DNA of 31,955 nucleotides from Chrysomallon squamiferum (lineage: Eukaryota; Mollusca; Gastropoda; Neomphalida; Peltospiridae). The position numbers and the translations under genes are program-made. Of the stretch, positions 14,400 to 24,455 are shown piece after piece; position 1 is the first letter of the stretch, and every line of letters begins with the position of its first letter. A model generated the notes under the pieces. The model saw only the letters and a program-made list of their open reading frames with translations, was not told the origin of the DNA and ran no database searches. The DNA is taken from positions 1 to 31,955 of the forward strand of contig CM022675.1 in the NCBI GenBank assembly GCA_012295275.1, written 5' to 3'.

Positions 14400-14695
14400 A
14401 TTTAATCTGAATATGTGTAATACGGAATTCATTGAAAGATTGTAGAATTAGTGCTATTTTTTTATTATATATTTTTGTTTTAAGAATAATATTTGTGATT
14501 TGAAGTTCCATATGTGACCAATGAACATACTTGATAAACTGTAATTGAACTATTATGGTGTCCAATGGAAAAAAAAAAAAAAAGTTTATTTTTTAAGTTT
14601 AAGGTTCCATTGTTTAATTATTACTAATTAGTAAATCAAACAAATTTATTTTAGAAATTTACATATAACATAATTTATGGGTAAATTGAAAATTT
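14400..14695 (+). other. Retrotransposon 3' non-coding region
   Basis: This is AT-rich sequence between the last pol codon and the polypurine tract, with a poly-A run near 14570-14583. No envelope-like reading frame is present. Confidence 0.75.
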
Positions 14696-14708
14696 GGAGG
14701 GGAGGAAG
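14696..14708 (+). promoter_or_regulatory. Polypurine tract
   Basis: GGAGGGGAGGAAG abuts the first base of the 3' LTR and is the expected plus-strand primer for reverse transcription. Confidence 0.88.
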
Positions 14709-14897
14709 TGTTGTATTTAAATGGTGTTATAGTTAGCATTGTTACAGTTTACGATGTTTAAGGGAACCGGAAGAAGGGACAGTATTATATATGAAGTCAC
14801 CGGGAGTATGCGTCAGTTTTGTTCGTAGCAATTTTTGAAACGAAATAAATTATTTGGAAATTAAATGAACTTTATGTTTTAATGTTAAAACATAACA
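14709..14897 (+). repeat. 3' LTR
   Basis: The 189-bp LTR differs from the 5' LTR by three substitutions (T/A and A/G in the first 30 bp, C/T near the middle), or 1.6%, indicating a recent insertion. Confidence 0.97.
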
Positions 14898-14902
14898 CCG
14901 CC
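14898..14902. repeat. Target-site duplication, right copy (CCGCC)
   Basis: It matches 10015-10019 exactly. The pre-insertion site would have a single CCGCC. Confidence 0.9.
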
Positions 14903-15350
14903 CATTCTGAATTACATTTGGTTGAACAAAACCAGGTTGTGTGTAGCAGACTATATCTATCAGCTAACATAACCTAATATGTTCAGCTCCTGAATACCTG
15001 ACATGCCTTTCCTATCTGCTGGTTGTCAGTTTCGCCTTCCCCGTCCATCATACTTGTTTTATGTCCACATCGATTCCAGGAATTACAGAAATACACAATT
15101 CATGCTTGACCTGCTACAGTTCTTTGTGAATTCTTTGTCGATCGGAGCGGTTGAGAGAACATAATACATTGTTTACTCGTATGAAATAATATCATAATTT
15201 AAAAAAATAATTTGTCAGTTCTGTCCAAAAAGTTAAAACTGGATTTGGTAAAGGACGTCATTGTTTGCACCGTGATATAGGGTTTGGGTTAGAGTTAGAG
15301 GTAGGATTGTTTAAATTTTATTATAAATGTGTTAAATGTTAATATTTTAA
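14903..15350. other. Non-coding stretch downstream of the last EGF exon
   Basis: No exon with matching phase was found. A short minus-strand open stretch near 14990-15090 has no usable context and may be part of a dispersed repeat. A degenerate gggtttgggttagagttagag-like tract is present near 15280-15300. Confidence 0.5.
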
Positions 15351-15355
15351 CTTAC

Positions 15356-15490
15356 GTTTACAGGTGAGATGATCATTTTCCAGTTTGTATCCGAGTGGAC
15401 AGGTACAGTTGTACCCAGCATCTTTGTTAACACACGTGTGACTACATTTGTGTCTGTACTGTGTCTCTGTTGTTGTACACTCATCAATGT
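15356..15490 (-). CDS. EGF gene exon 11: calcium-binding EGF, last before the retrotransposon
   Basis: It encodes [23 protein letters not shown] and [13 protein letters not shown]. The acceptor is GTTTTTAG and the donor GTAAGT, ending in phase 1. The next phase-compatible exon downstream is at 8084, with the retrotransposon lying between. Confidence 0.88.
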
Positions 15491-16546
15491 CTAAAAACAC
15501 ATCAGAAATATCTTATATTAATTAACATAAACACTTATCTATATCTGTTTTAAAATAAACCAATTCAATATATGAATTAATATACACATACTTACAAATA
15601 CTTGTTTAAAACAAATTAAAAACAAAAATATTTTGTATGAATTAAAAGTAACTTGTACACACATTTATCATTATTAAAAACACAAAAAGTGATGAAGAGA
15701 TACAAAGACAAAAGAAACACATGAACATATATAAACTCGAAAGTAATTCTTAGAAACACACTTATATATTTAGAACAAACAAATACATACTGACACAAAC
15801 ATACAAAAATACACACTTACATAAGCTAGATATAAAATATGTCTAAAAATAATCACTAATATTTACGTAAAATTCAAACAAACCTGTTTAAGATCATAGT
15901 CTTTCATAATTATACTTACAGGCACTACATGTTTTTATGTTTCAACGGAAATACAAGATTTTTGAACAAAATCACTGATAGTAAAGTATAGAGTTACCTA
16001 GACAGGTCTGTTTATCAGAGACTAGTTTGTATCCAGTATCACAGAAACAATATGCCTCTTCTGACTCTTCCTTCACAGAACATCCTTGAGTGCAGTTGAG
16101 ATGGCTCAAATTTTGGCACACGTCCTTCACTGAAACAAATAAACATGAGATAGAAACAACGAATTAGGGAATGAAAAAATAGAGAGAAGAAACTATGGTT
16201 TATGAAAGAATGAATTAACAAATAAATATCAGATTAAGATATAGCTGAACATTTCTAGATAGACAAATAAAAAAAAAAAAAAAAAAAAAAAAATAGATGC
16301 TAATTAAAAATTAAAAAAACACACATGAAAATGCAAGCAAACAAAGAACAGTGTGAAAGAAAAAATCAAAACCTTTTTGACAAGTCTTCCTGTCATCACT
16401 GAGAATGTACCCAAAGAAGCAGTCACAGTTATAACTTCCTACCACGTTTTGACAACGTTGTTGACATCCATGCTGATCTGTCTGGCATTCATCAACATCT
16501 GCAACAACAACAACAACAAAAGTAGTAGTAATAATAATAATAATAA

Positions 16547-16577
<31 letters not shown>

Positions 16578-17680
16578 AAAGAACAAATAGAATGTCAAGA
16601 AAACAAAAATTAATAAATGTACCTGTACAGTTGACTCCTTTGAATCCAGCTCGACATGAACAGGAAAATGAACCCGGCACATTAACACAGATCTGTACAC
16701 AAGTGTTAGCCTCTGTATCGCATTCGTTGATATCTGGGTAAAAAAAAAAAATTAAGTTTACATTTCGAAACTCGCACATAATCATTTTATTTATTTTTTG
16801 TCAATGTGTATATGTCCGTGTATATGTGTGTTAGCTTCAATTTCACATTCGACAAAATCTTGAATATCAAATATATTTTTGCATGTTTTTCTCTGTTTTG
16901 CTATTGATATTACTATTATCTATTATTACTGGTATTAGTAGTAGTAATAGTAACAGCAGCAGCAGTAACAGTAATAACTGTAGTAGTTTCTACTAATGTG
17001 CATGGCTTAAGACATACTAATACTAATGATTTGTTATTTATTTTTAACCGGAAATTATGTCCAATTCATACGCTCCTGAAAAATGTGCCTGGGAAAGTCC
17101 TATACAACATCAACTTAGTCAAAGTTTCCTATTCTAGTAGCAGTTCAAAAAAAAAAAAAGGCTTGTTAAAAATGTCTGTATAATGTGATCTGGAAATTCA
17201 TGCCACTCTGAATCACTAAGTAGTGGGTTCATCTCCTATTATAGGACAACTAGGAAACTTTTATGTATCCAACACTGTTATTGTTATTATTGTTATTGTT
17301 GCTGCTGGTGCTGATGGTTTTATTTTATGTTCTTGTTATTATTATTATTATTATTATCATTATTATTGTTATTATTGCATTAATCAGTTTTAAGTCAGTT
17401 AATTAACTTACCATCACATGTATCACTAGTCGTATTTTTAGTATATCCTGTAGGACAGTCACACTTGTAGGATCCCTGCGTGTTGACACACAACTTATCA
17501 TCACCACAGATGTTTTCATTTTCTTTACACTCATCAATATCCTGATCACACTTTGTTCCCCTCCACCCCTCAATACAGACACACCCAAACCGACTGTCAC
17601 AGCGACTGGCAGTGTCACCACACTCACATTTCTCAGCACAGTTAGCTCCGTATGTCAGTTCAGGACAAACTGAAATAAAT

Positions 17681-17773
<93 letters not shown>

Positions 17774-18596
17774 AGTTCAATTTTAGATAATATATTATTT
17801 TAAAACAAGTCAAAAAAAAATGTTTATAAAGAAATATTTTAATTTCTTATAAATTTACACATGATGTTAGTTTTATTAAATACGTTATTTGAGGAAAATT
17901 TGAAATACAAAAATATTTTGATACGTTATAATTTTATATGATAGGTTATTTAACAGAAACTGAAATGTGAACATATTTTCAGTTATTATTAATTTAGGCA
18001 ATCAAATGGTAAATAACATTTTAAAAAAATATTACATTATAGTACGGTATTTGAACCTAACCCTGCTATCAAATGCTGGAATGAAAGAAAATTTTAATTC
18101 ATTATTTTTGTCACTGCTTTTATTTAATTTTATTCAGTATTATTTAATTTTATTCTATTTTTAACATTTTCATAATTTTCCTTTTATCCCTTTGAGGAGG
18201 GGTTGTGGTGAGTTTTTTCTTACCAACAAACATCCTCTGTTACAAATAAGGTAACTTTTTGTGTTTGGTTTATGTCAATCTGCTGGACTACAGGCAATTT
18301 TATCAATTCTGTTAGTTTTGGGTTTCTTATCTTTAATTTTTGATTTATTAAATTATTGTGGTGACCGATGTTTACTCAAATTAATGTTTAGAAACAAAAT
18401 AACAAATCCATGGAGATGGATTCTTTCACCATTCTTAATGTTACAGTTTTCTGTAGATCGAAATGTATTAATGTTAAAAGCAGAATAATATAAAAAAAAG
18501 AACCCCCCAAAAAACCGTAAAACAATTATCTACTAGAATGATATAAGCTAGAATGATCTATTTTAATTCGCTGTCAAATTTTTATTTTATGTTTTT

Positions 18597-18635
<39 letters not shown>

Positions 18636-20745
18636 GATTCTCAAAACCAAGTTGGCATAAACTGGTGTAGCTTTATAATACACAAATGCACACACAAAAA
18701 TGAACAAGCATATCTACTATAAAATAAAAATGAATATTGCAAGAGTACCTTCACAAGAATATTTGTCACTGGCCAACTGAAATCCATCATAACAGGAACA
18801 CCTAAAACTCCCCACAGTGTCTGTACATTTCTGAGAGCAGATGTTTTGTTCACATTCATTTATGTCTGAAATATCAGTTTTAAGTTAAACAATGCTTTAT
18901 ATTAATATGTGTACAACAAACACATGTATTGACATATTGTAGTTAATCTTTTTTCTTATCACACATTACACATACACAGACACAGTTTATAGCTAGATGT
19001 TTTGTTCACCTTCATTTATATCTGAAATATCAAATTTAAATTATACAATGTTTTCTATTAATATGTCTACAACATACATATGTATTAACATACAGTAGTT
19101 AATCTTATTAAATTATTACACACACATATATATGAAAACATATAATTTATGAAAACACATTTAATGAAACACAAATTAATCTCTTACACACACACACACA
19201 CAAACACACACAATTATATGCCTAAGCACAAAATAGTTGAAAACAAACACAAGCTTTTAGAAACAAATACAATAGAATACACTCACACAAATATTTTACT
19301 AATTTATATCATAAACTAAACACATACCCACATACAACCCAGCCCACTCACATGCACAAGGACACACACACACAGATACACATTGTCACTTACTTTCACA
19401 GTTAACTCCATCAGATTTGAGTTTATAACCACTATGACATGTACAAACGAAATTTGTTGATGTTTCATTATCACAGCCGTAAGAACAATTTTTTCCTGTC
19501 TTAAACAAACAGTCAGAAATGGCTGGAATGATAAACATTTACAATTTGGAAATATTTAATCATATATAAAAAGGGAAAAAAAAAAAGAAAAGATAAGACT
19601 AGAAATTTTAAAGATACATTTCTGATGTCAAAGATACTTTTCTCAAATGCATCACCTCTCTCACTCTATTTCAGTAATCGATATTTTGAACAAAATGTCA
19701 ATTTGTTCAATATTTTGAGTGTGTCTTTCATCTTATTACAAATATGTAAGTACATATTCCATAAACATAGAACATGTTTGTGTTCTGAGAAAGGCTTATT
19801 ATAGACAAACAATCTTTGCTAGTAAAGAAGCAGGTCAATAAACTGACATGACAAACGTTTGTAATAATTTACCAGTCTTGTTCACCTACCATAGCTGAGA
19901 TTTTATCAATCAAAAAATATCTGTTTTTGTGATTTATTTTCTGTTTTTAGTTAAAGATATAATTCGTAACACATTGTCGTGAATAAAAATAATTTCTCTT
20001 TGAGATAATGTTCCTGTTTTGTATAAGATAAAACTTACTCTGATTGCAGGTTTTGTTATCAGAATTCAGCTGAAAGCCATAATTACACGAACAAGTGTAG
20101 GAACCATCAGTGTTAGTACACTTCTGTTCACACTCGTGTGTACCTCTCTCACACTCGTCAATATCTGAAATACAAAATAAATAAATAAATAAATAATAAT
20201 AATAAAACCACATGTATGTTTGTATCTTCTTGATATACATCTTTTTGCAAAAATATGTTGTGAATTTGAATTCATGTGTTTTATATGTGGGTATATGTAC
20301 ACAGTGACACACGTATACACACATACACATATACAGACATGCATTCATACATATGTATATATATATATTCACATACACAAACACACATATGCGCACATAC
20401 ACTCAAAGTCTGACATGCTAGTTTTGGGTGTTTATTTATTTAATTATTTATTATATTTTATTTCATTTTTTTATTTTTTTTTTATTTGATTGGCCAAAGA
20501 TGTTTTTCTATCATTTATTGTTTTTGTTATTGTTAGTAAGTCAAAAAACATAGAACTAGAACTAATTTATAAAAACAAAAATCTGTTATAAATTTCTGAA
20601 ACTTACCTTCACATCTGTGTCCATACTTCCTGTATCCAGAACGACATGAACATGAATAACTTCCAGCAGAATTCTCACAGATCTGAGCGCAGCTGTTAGT
20701 TGTGTTACATTCATCAATATCTGTCATAACAAGGTTATATTTAAT

Positions 20746-20790
<45 letters not shown>

Positions 20791-22471
20791 TAACAACAGC
20801 TGTCGTAACAGTGTTATAATAACGTGTATAAAAATGTCTCTCATAACAGCATTATACTTATTAACAGTTTTGTTTGGTTATCTCACATTAAAATGTTGTT
20901 ATTAATAACAATAAACAAATATTTATGTTGCCTGATACCTGAACATTTTCCATTCTTCTCTGTAACTATTACATAATTAAATATTTATGTAGACTAGATA
21001 TCTGAACATTTTCCATTCTTCTAACTGTTACATAATTAAATATTTATGTAGACTAGATACCTGAACATTTTCCATTCCTTTCTTCATATCCTGTAGGACA
21101 CTGAGAACAGTTGTATCCTCTGTTCATTCTATCTTCCTCTTCTGGTGTAAGATCTGTACAGTTCTGTCCAGTAATACACGGTTTCTCTTCACATGCATTG
21201 TAATCTACAGAACAGTTGTCTCCTGAAAATACAAGTTTTACTTGTAATCACAAACGTTGTAATCTACAGATCAGATGTCTCCTGCAAATACAAGTTTTAC
21301 TTGTAATTACAAACATTGTAATCTATAGAACTGTTGTCTCCTGCAAATACAAGTTTTACTTGTAATTACAAACATTGTAATCTACAGATCAGATGTCTCC
21401 TGAAAATACAAGTTTTACTTGTAATTACAAACATTGTAATCTAGAGATCAGATGTCTCCTGAAAATACAAGTTTTACTTGCAATTACAAACAGTTGTCTG
21501 CTGCAAATACAAGTTTTACTTGTAATTACAAACATTGTAATCTACAGAACTGTTGTCTCCTGCAAATACAAGTTTTACTTGTAATTACAAACATTGTAAT
21601 CTACAGAACTGTTGTCTCCTGAAAATACAAGTTTTACTTGTAATTATAAACATTGTAATCTATAGAACTGTTATGCTGAAAATACAAGTTTTATTTATAA
21701 TTACAAAGTTTACAATCTGCAAAACAAACAATAAAAAAATAAGTAAGGTCCTGATGCAAAGAAATATGTGTCTATCGTGAAATTAACTGTCAACTGAAGT
21801 GTACCTCTAATGATATTAACAAATAATCTAAATATATTCTGCATGTTTTCATTTTTTGTTTTACCCATCCAGTATTAACAATGAAGCCTAAAATCAAAAG
21901 AAAACTTATTATGATGTTACTGTCAACATAATGGATAGATTTGCTTTAAGTTTATTCTAGTGTTCTCAGAATTTGCAATGATGTAAAGACTTCTGTTATG
22001 AATGGGCAAAATGTGGCATGCAGATGTTATGTACCATATTTTTTTAAGCACAATGGTAGGATGCTGAAAATGATAACTCAGAAGTAAGAACAATTTCATT
22101 AGATGATTTATTCATACTGCCACAGATTGGCCGATTATAAGGAAGATATAAATTAAAGGGTTTCCTTAGGAAAACAATTCTAATTAAACTGATAATGCAA
22201 GAAGAGTTATTATATAAATTATAAAAGACGCAGGACAAAATATCCTTCATTTAAAATATCTTAACTCCTCATTTAATCATTTCACCAACCTGTCCAGCCT
22301 GTGAAACATTCACACGACACTACATGGAAAGCATCGTCATAGTCGGTTTTATCGTCAGTTGTACGTGTTTCGTTAAAAACACATTTTCCATGACCATTGC
22401 AACCATCACAAATACGAGTTACCACCTGGTAGACTGCGGAATATGCTCCTTTAGAATCCTTCACAACAAAC
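15356..22471 (-). CDS. EGF-rich extracellular protein (partial, 11 exons seen)
   Basis: Eleven exons (22471-22290, 21222-21061, 20720-20607, 20164-20039, 19522-19394, 18865-18749, 17669-17412, 16733-16623, 16498-16373, 16129-15998, 15490-15356) join in frame to about 530 residues. From exon 2 on, every exon is symmetric phase 1, the classic EGF-module arrangement. Seven calcium-binding EGF modules each begin with a D-x-D/N-E-C-type motif and carry the C-x-D/N-x4-F/Y-x-C-x-C consensus for Asp/Asn beta-hydroxylation. Two further EGF modules lack the calcium motif, and a Draper/MEGF-type EGF shares one exon with a calcium-binding one. The first two exons resemble the post-VWD EGF region of invertebrate mucin-like and fibrillin-like proteins (from recall). 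No signal peptide, VWD or membrane segment was seen, so the 5' part lies in or beyond the unassigned DNA above 22471. The protein probably acts in the extracellular matrix or mucus. Downstream, the propeller-like exon (8084-7915) could complete it. Confidence 0.88.
15998..16129 (-). CDS. EGF gene exon 10: EGF without calcium motif
   Basis: It encodes [34 protein letters not shown] and TCL. Acceptor TTGTTTCAG, donor GTAACT, both phase 1. There are six cysteines, with N-glycosylation sequons NLS and NCT. Confidence 0.86.
16373..16498 (-). CDS. EGF gene exon 9: calcium-binding EGF
   Basis: It encodes [24 protein letters not shown] and [14 protein letters not shown]. The acceptor follows a (TTG)n run; the donor GTTTTG is weak. 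The intron to exon 8 is only about 124 bp and largely AAT/AAAT repeat. Confidence 0.86.
16623..16733 (-). CDS. EGF gene exon 8: calcium-binding EGF
   Basis: It encodes [24 protein letters not shown] and AGFKGVNCT. The acceptor is TTTTTTTACCCAG and the donor GTACAT, both phase 1. Confidence 0.88.
17412..17669 (-). CDS. EGF gene exon 7: Draper/MEGF-type EGF plus calcium-binding EGF
   Basis: A single 258-bp exon encodes two modules. The first ([18 protein letters not shown] ... GWRGTKCDQ) has the pattern of Draper/MEGF/laminin-type EGFs. The second ([13 protein letters not shown] ... [12 protein letters not shown] ... [12 protein letters not shown]) is calcium-binding. Donor GTAAGT. The intron between two modules seems to have been lost or never present here. 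Confidence 0.9.
17690..17767. repeat. (TG)n-(TA)n compound microsatellite
   Basis: It lies in the intron between EGF exons 6 and 7, close to the exon 7 acceptor. Other (TA)n tracts lie at 18602-18633 and 20749-20787 in the same gene. Confidence 0.95.
18749..18865 (-). CDS. EGF gene exon 6: calcium-binding EGF
   Basis: It encodes [26 protein letters not shown] and [12 protein letters not shown]. Acceptor GATATTTCAG, donor GTACTC, both phase 1. The acceptor and the first coding bases are duplicated 156 bp upstream (18996-19109). Confidence 0.88.
18840..19109 (-). repeat. Tandem duplication spanning an EGF-exon acceptor
   Basis: 18840-18953 and 18996-19109 align over about 114 bp with roughly a dozen differences (offset 156 bp). 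The first copy contains the first 26 coding bases of exon 6 and its acceptor. In the second copy the acceptor CAG equivalent is intact in ATATCTGAA context, but the coding part is cut off. Confidence 0.85.
19394..19522 (-). CDS. EGF gene exon 5: EGF without calcium motif
   Basis: It encodes [32 protein letters not shown] and VNCE with six cysteines but no D-x-D-E-C start, so calcium binding is unlikely. Donor GTAAGT. Confidence 0.88.
20039..20164 (-). CDS. EGF gene exon 4: calcium-binding EGF
   Basis: It encodes [24 protein letters not shown] and [12 protein letters not shown]. Acceptor TGTATTTCAG, donor GTAAGT, both phase 1. A (TTTA)n tract sits just upstream of the acceptor. Confidence 0.9.
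20607..20720 (-). CDS. EGF gene exon 3: calcium-binding EGF
   Basis: It encodes [23 protein letters not shown] and [11 protein letters not shown] with six cysteines. Acceptor ATGACAG, donor GTAAGT, both phase 1. Confidence 0.9.
20939..21078 (-). repeat. Triplicated exon-donor segment (63 and 59 bp spacing)
   Basis: The block ctgaacattttccatt, the complement of the last coding bases of EGF exon 2, occurs at 20939, 21002 and 21061 with a near-identical intron sequence between. The copies at 20939 and 21061 keep a GT donor; the middle copy has AT instead. Confidence 0.9.
21061..21222 (-). CDS. EGF gene exon 2: Cys-rich EGF-like, duplicated at both edges
   Basis: It encodes [43 protein letters not shown] and NGKCS. 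Both splice boundaries lie in tandem repeats. The acceptor and the first 27 coding bases recur about nine times in a 59-bp array (21196-21709), and the donor with the last coding bases recurs three times (20939, 21002, 21061). The true exon is the only copy that joins both edges with an open frame. Confidence 0.9.
21196..21709 (-). repeat. 59-bp minisatellite carrying a 3' splice site
   Basis: Unit starts are at 21196, 21255, 21314, 21373, 21432, 21491 (a 42-bp shortened unit), 21533, 21592 and 21651. The first unit is the real acceptor and the 5' end of EGF exon 2. The others repeat the TATTTTCAG-like acceptor followed by decayed copies of the first 27 coding bases; three of them carry an early in-frame TGA. 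Confidence 0.93.
22290..22471 (-). CDS. EGF gene exon 1 (first seen): EGF-like
   Basis: The acceptor is TTTTTTGGCAG, with an incoming phase of two bases, so at least one more exon lies upstream. It encodes [19 protein letters not shown], then [11 protein letters not shown] and CECFTGWTG, an EGF-like module with an inserted acidic loop. Donor GTTGGT, phase 1. Confidence 0.85.
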
Positions 22472-22479
22472 CTGCCAAA

Positions 22480-23220
22480 AAATAAAATAAATAAACACAT
22501 AATAATAACAAAAAAATACTTTTCATCAAACATGAAATGACAATACAACCAGTTGAGGAATCCTGTCAGTAACATTTTTAAAATTATCACCTAAGCAGAT
22601 CATTTCTAAAATACTGATATTAATAAAATATAAAATGGAAAAACATATAACAAATTCAGATAATAATAATAACGTTGAAGATGATGATGATGATAATAGT
22701 ATTAATAATAATAATATGAAGAAGAAAACATGCTAAGATGTCAATTAAACTGACAATGAAACTAATTTCTCAAAGACAGAGCAGTCACTGTGTCTTTTAA
22801 GGATGTCATATCACAAGGCACAATGGCAAACATAACTTCCTTATGTCAAAATGTGTACCTCGTCTATTGGAAAAACCTGACTCTTAATTTAACATACTCT
22901 TTTTCTTGTTCTATCTGTTCAGAGAAAGAGATCATAGAGACATCTGTATTGTCTCACAGACAGAAAAAAGGACACATTACTGAGGTCCTTGACACGTTTT
23001 ATAACAAAAGAGCATCTCAGAGATGATTAACGGATGAAAGACATACCCAAAGATGAAACACAATGCTACAAAGAGTAACATATTTTGATATTGTTTTCCA
23101 GTGAATAGCATGAAATATTTAAATCGCATTTTCTCACAGACAGCACGAATATAAACAGTGAAAAACCAGTCAGAGCTGCTGCATGAATAATAACCTTATG
23201 GAAACAGCACTCATATGAAT
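22480..23220. other. Unassigned stretch upstream of the first EGF exon
   Basis: A further upstream exon is required by phase but none was found. A plus-strand 78-codon open frame at 22790-23026 has no recognisable domain and is probably chance. Confidence 0.5.
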
Positions 23221-23224
23221 AATA

Positions 23225-23416
23225 CTGTTATAATTACTACACTGTTATGTCAGATACCAAAGTAAAACTGTTATTATTTGTAAAATTGTAATATCAGATA
23301 TCAGTATAGAACTGTTATTATTTGTAAAATTGTAATATCAGATATCAGTATAGAACTGTTATTAATTACATTTTTGTAATGTCAGAAATCAAAATAAAAT
23401 TGTTATAAAAACACAA

Positions 23417-23477
<61 letters not shown>

Positions 23478-23760
23478 CAGCATTATATTTAACATAACAA
23501 TGTCAGATATCAAAATAAAACTGTTACAATTACTACATTATAATGTCAGATATCAGTATAAAAGTGTTATAATTACTGCACTGCAATGTCAGATACCAAT
23601 ATAAAACTGCTATTAATTATAACATTACAATGTCAAATATGAAAATAAAACTCTTATAATTACTACACTGTAATGATAGATATCAAAATAAAACTGTTCT
23701 TAATAATAACATTGTAATCTCAGATATAAATATATATATTATTAATTATAACATTAGTTG
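23225..23760. repeat. 44-bp minisatellite split by a (CA)n tract
   Basis: About ten units built around gtcagatatcaaaataaaac recur every 43-44 bp (for example 23251, 23295, 23339, 23383, 23503, 23547, 23590, 23634, 23678, 23721). A (CA)n microsatellite at 23407-23470 interrupts the array. Confidence 0.88.
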
Positions 23761-23781
23761 TGTGTTTGTGTATGTGTGTGT

Positions 23782-23815
<34 letters not shown>

Positions 23816-24255
23816 CAGTAGGTTGTGCATTCCTAAGAAAGCAAATAACTAGTAGAAGCAATACTAGCCAAAGATAGCAAAATTAGTGTTATTCAAGAAA
23901 AGTGGCAAAGAGCAAATTAGTGTAATATATATGGATAGATGATAGATAGATATAGATATATAGATATTTCAAGATAAATTCAGTATCAAAGGTTAATCTT
24001 ATTTTTGCTTTAGTAATTTCAAATTGTTAATGAACATTCATGTTTTTAATAAATAACTTTAGATATTCAAAAAATAACAAATACATAAATAAATGAATAC
24101 AAAAATATATAAATAGACAAATAAATAAACAAATAAGAAAAGAAAGTAAGTAATTTAATAAGTAAAAAAGAATATAAGAAAAAGAAAATGCTGTATGTAC
24201 ATATGTGTGTGTGTGTGTGTTGTTAACCAGACGTTTTATTCTAGACAGGACAGCA

Positions 24256-24455
24256 NNNNNNNNNNNNNNNNNNNNNNNNNNNNNNNNNNNNNNNNNNNNN
24301 NNNNNNNNNNNNNNNNNNNNNNNNNNNNNNNNNNNNNNNNNNNNNNNNNNNNNNNNNNNNNNNNNNNNNNNNNNNNNNNNNNNNNNNNNNNNNNNNNNNN
24401 NNNNNNNNNNNNNNNNNNNNNNNNNNNNNNNNNNNNNNNNNNNNNNNNNNNNNNN
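24256..24455. other. Assembly gap (200 N)
   Basis: Exactly 200 Ns, a typical placeholder for a gap of unknown size. It borders the 40-bp degenerate satellite, which probably continues into it. Confidence 0.98.

Larger units (their letters stand above)
10020..14897 (+). mobile_element. Complete Ty3/gypsy (Metaviridae) LTR retrotransposon, Mag/K02A2.6-like
   Basis: The 4878-bp element has 189-bp LTRs, a 5-bp target duplication, a primer-binding site two bases after the 5' LTR, gag with two zinc knuckles, pol in the order protease, reverse transcriptase, RNase H, integrase, and a polypurine tract against the 3' LTR. This domain order (integrase after RNase H) defines Ty3/gypsy. Short LTRs, a Ser-tRNA primer and the absence of an envelope frame suggest the Mag/K02A2.6-like group, an inference. 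It lies antisense to the host genes, downstream of the last EGF exon at 15356. The coding region is interrupted by a frame disturbance in gag (10620-10640), an in-frame TAA in pol (13153-13155) and a frameshift in the integrase C-terminal region (near 13957-13990). This copy therefore cannot encode intact proteins as read. Confidence 0.96.

Noticed and set aside
15270-15310. Interstitial telomere-like repeat (gggttag variants)
   Set aside because: Only three or so imperfect units; too short and degenerate.
18261-18488. Plus-strand hydrophobic 75-codon frame in an EGF-gene intron
   Set aside because: The hydrophobicity follows from T-rich DNA; no recognisable family and no supporting signals.
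21196-21709. CRISPR-like direct repeats
   Set aside because: The units are contiguous without unique spacers, lie in an animal intron and are copies of an exon edge.
22790-23026. Plus-strand 78-codon frame
   Set aside because: No domain, no splice context, and low-complexity AT-rich surroundings; length is compatible with chance.
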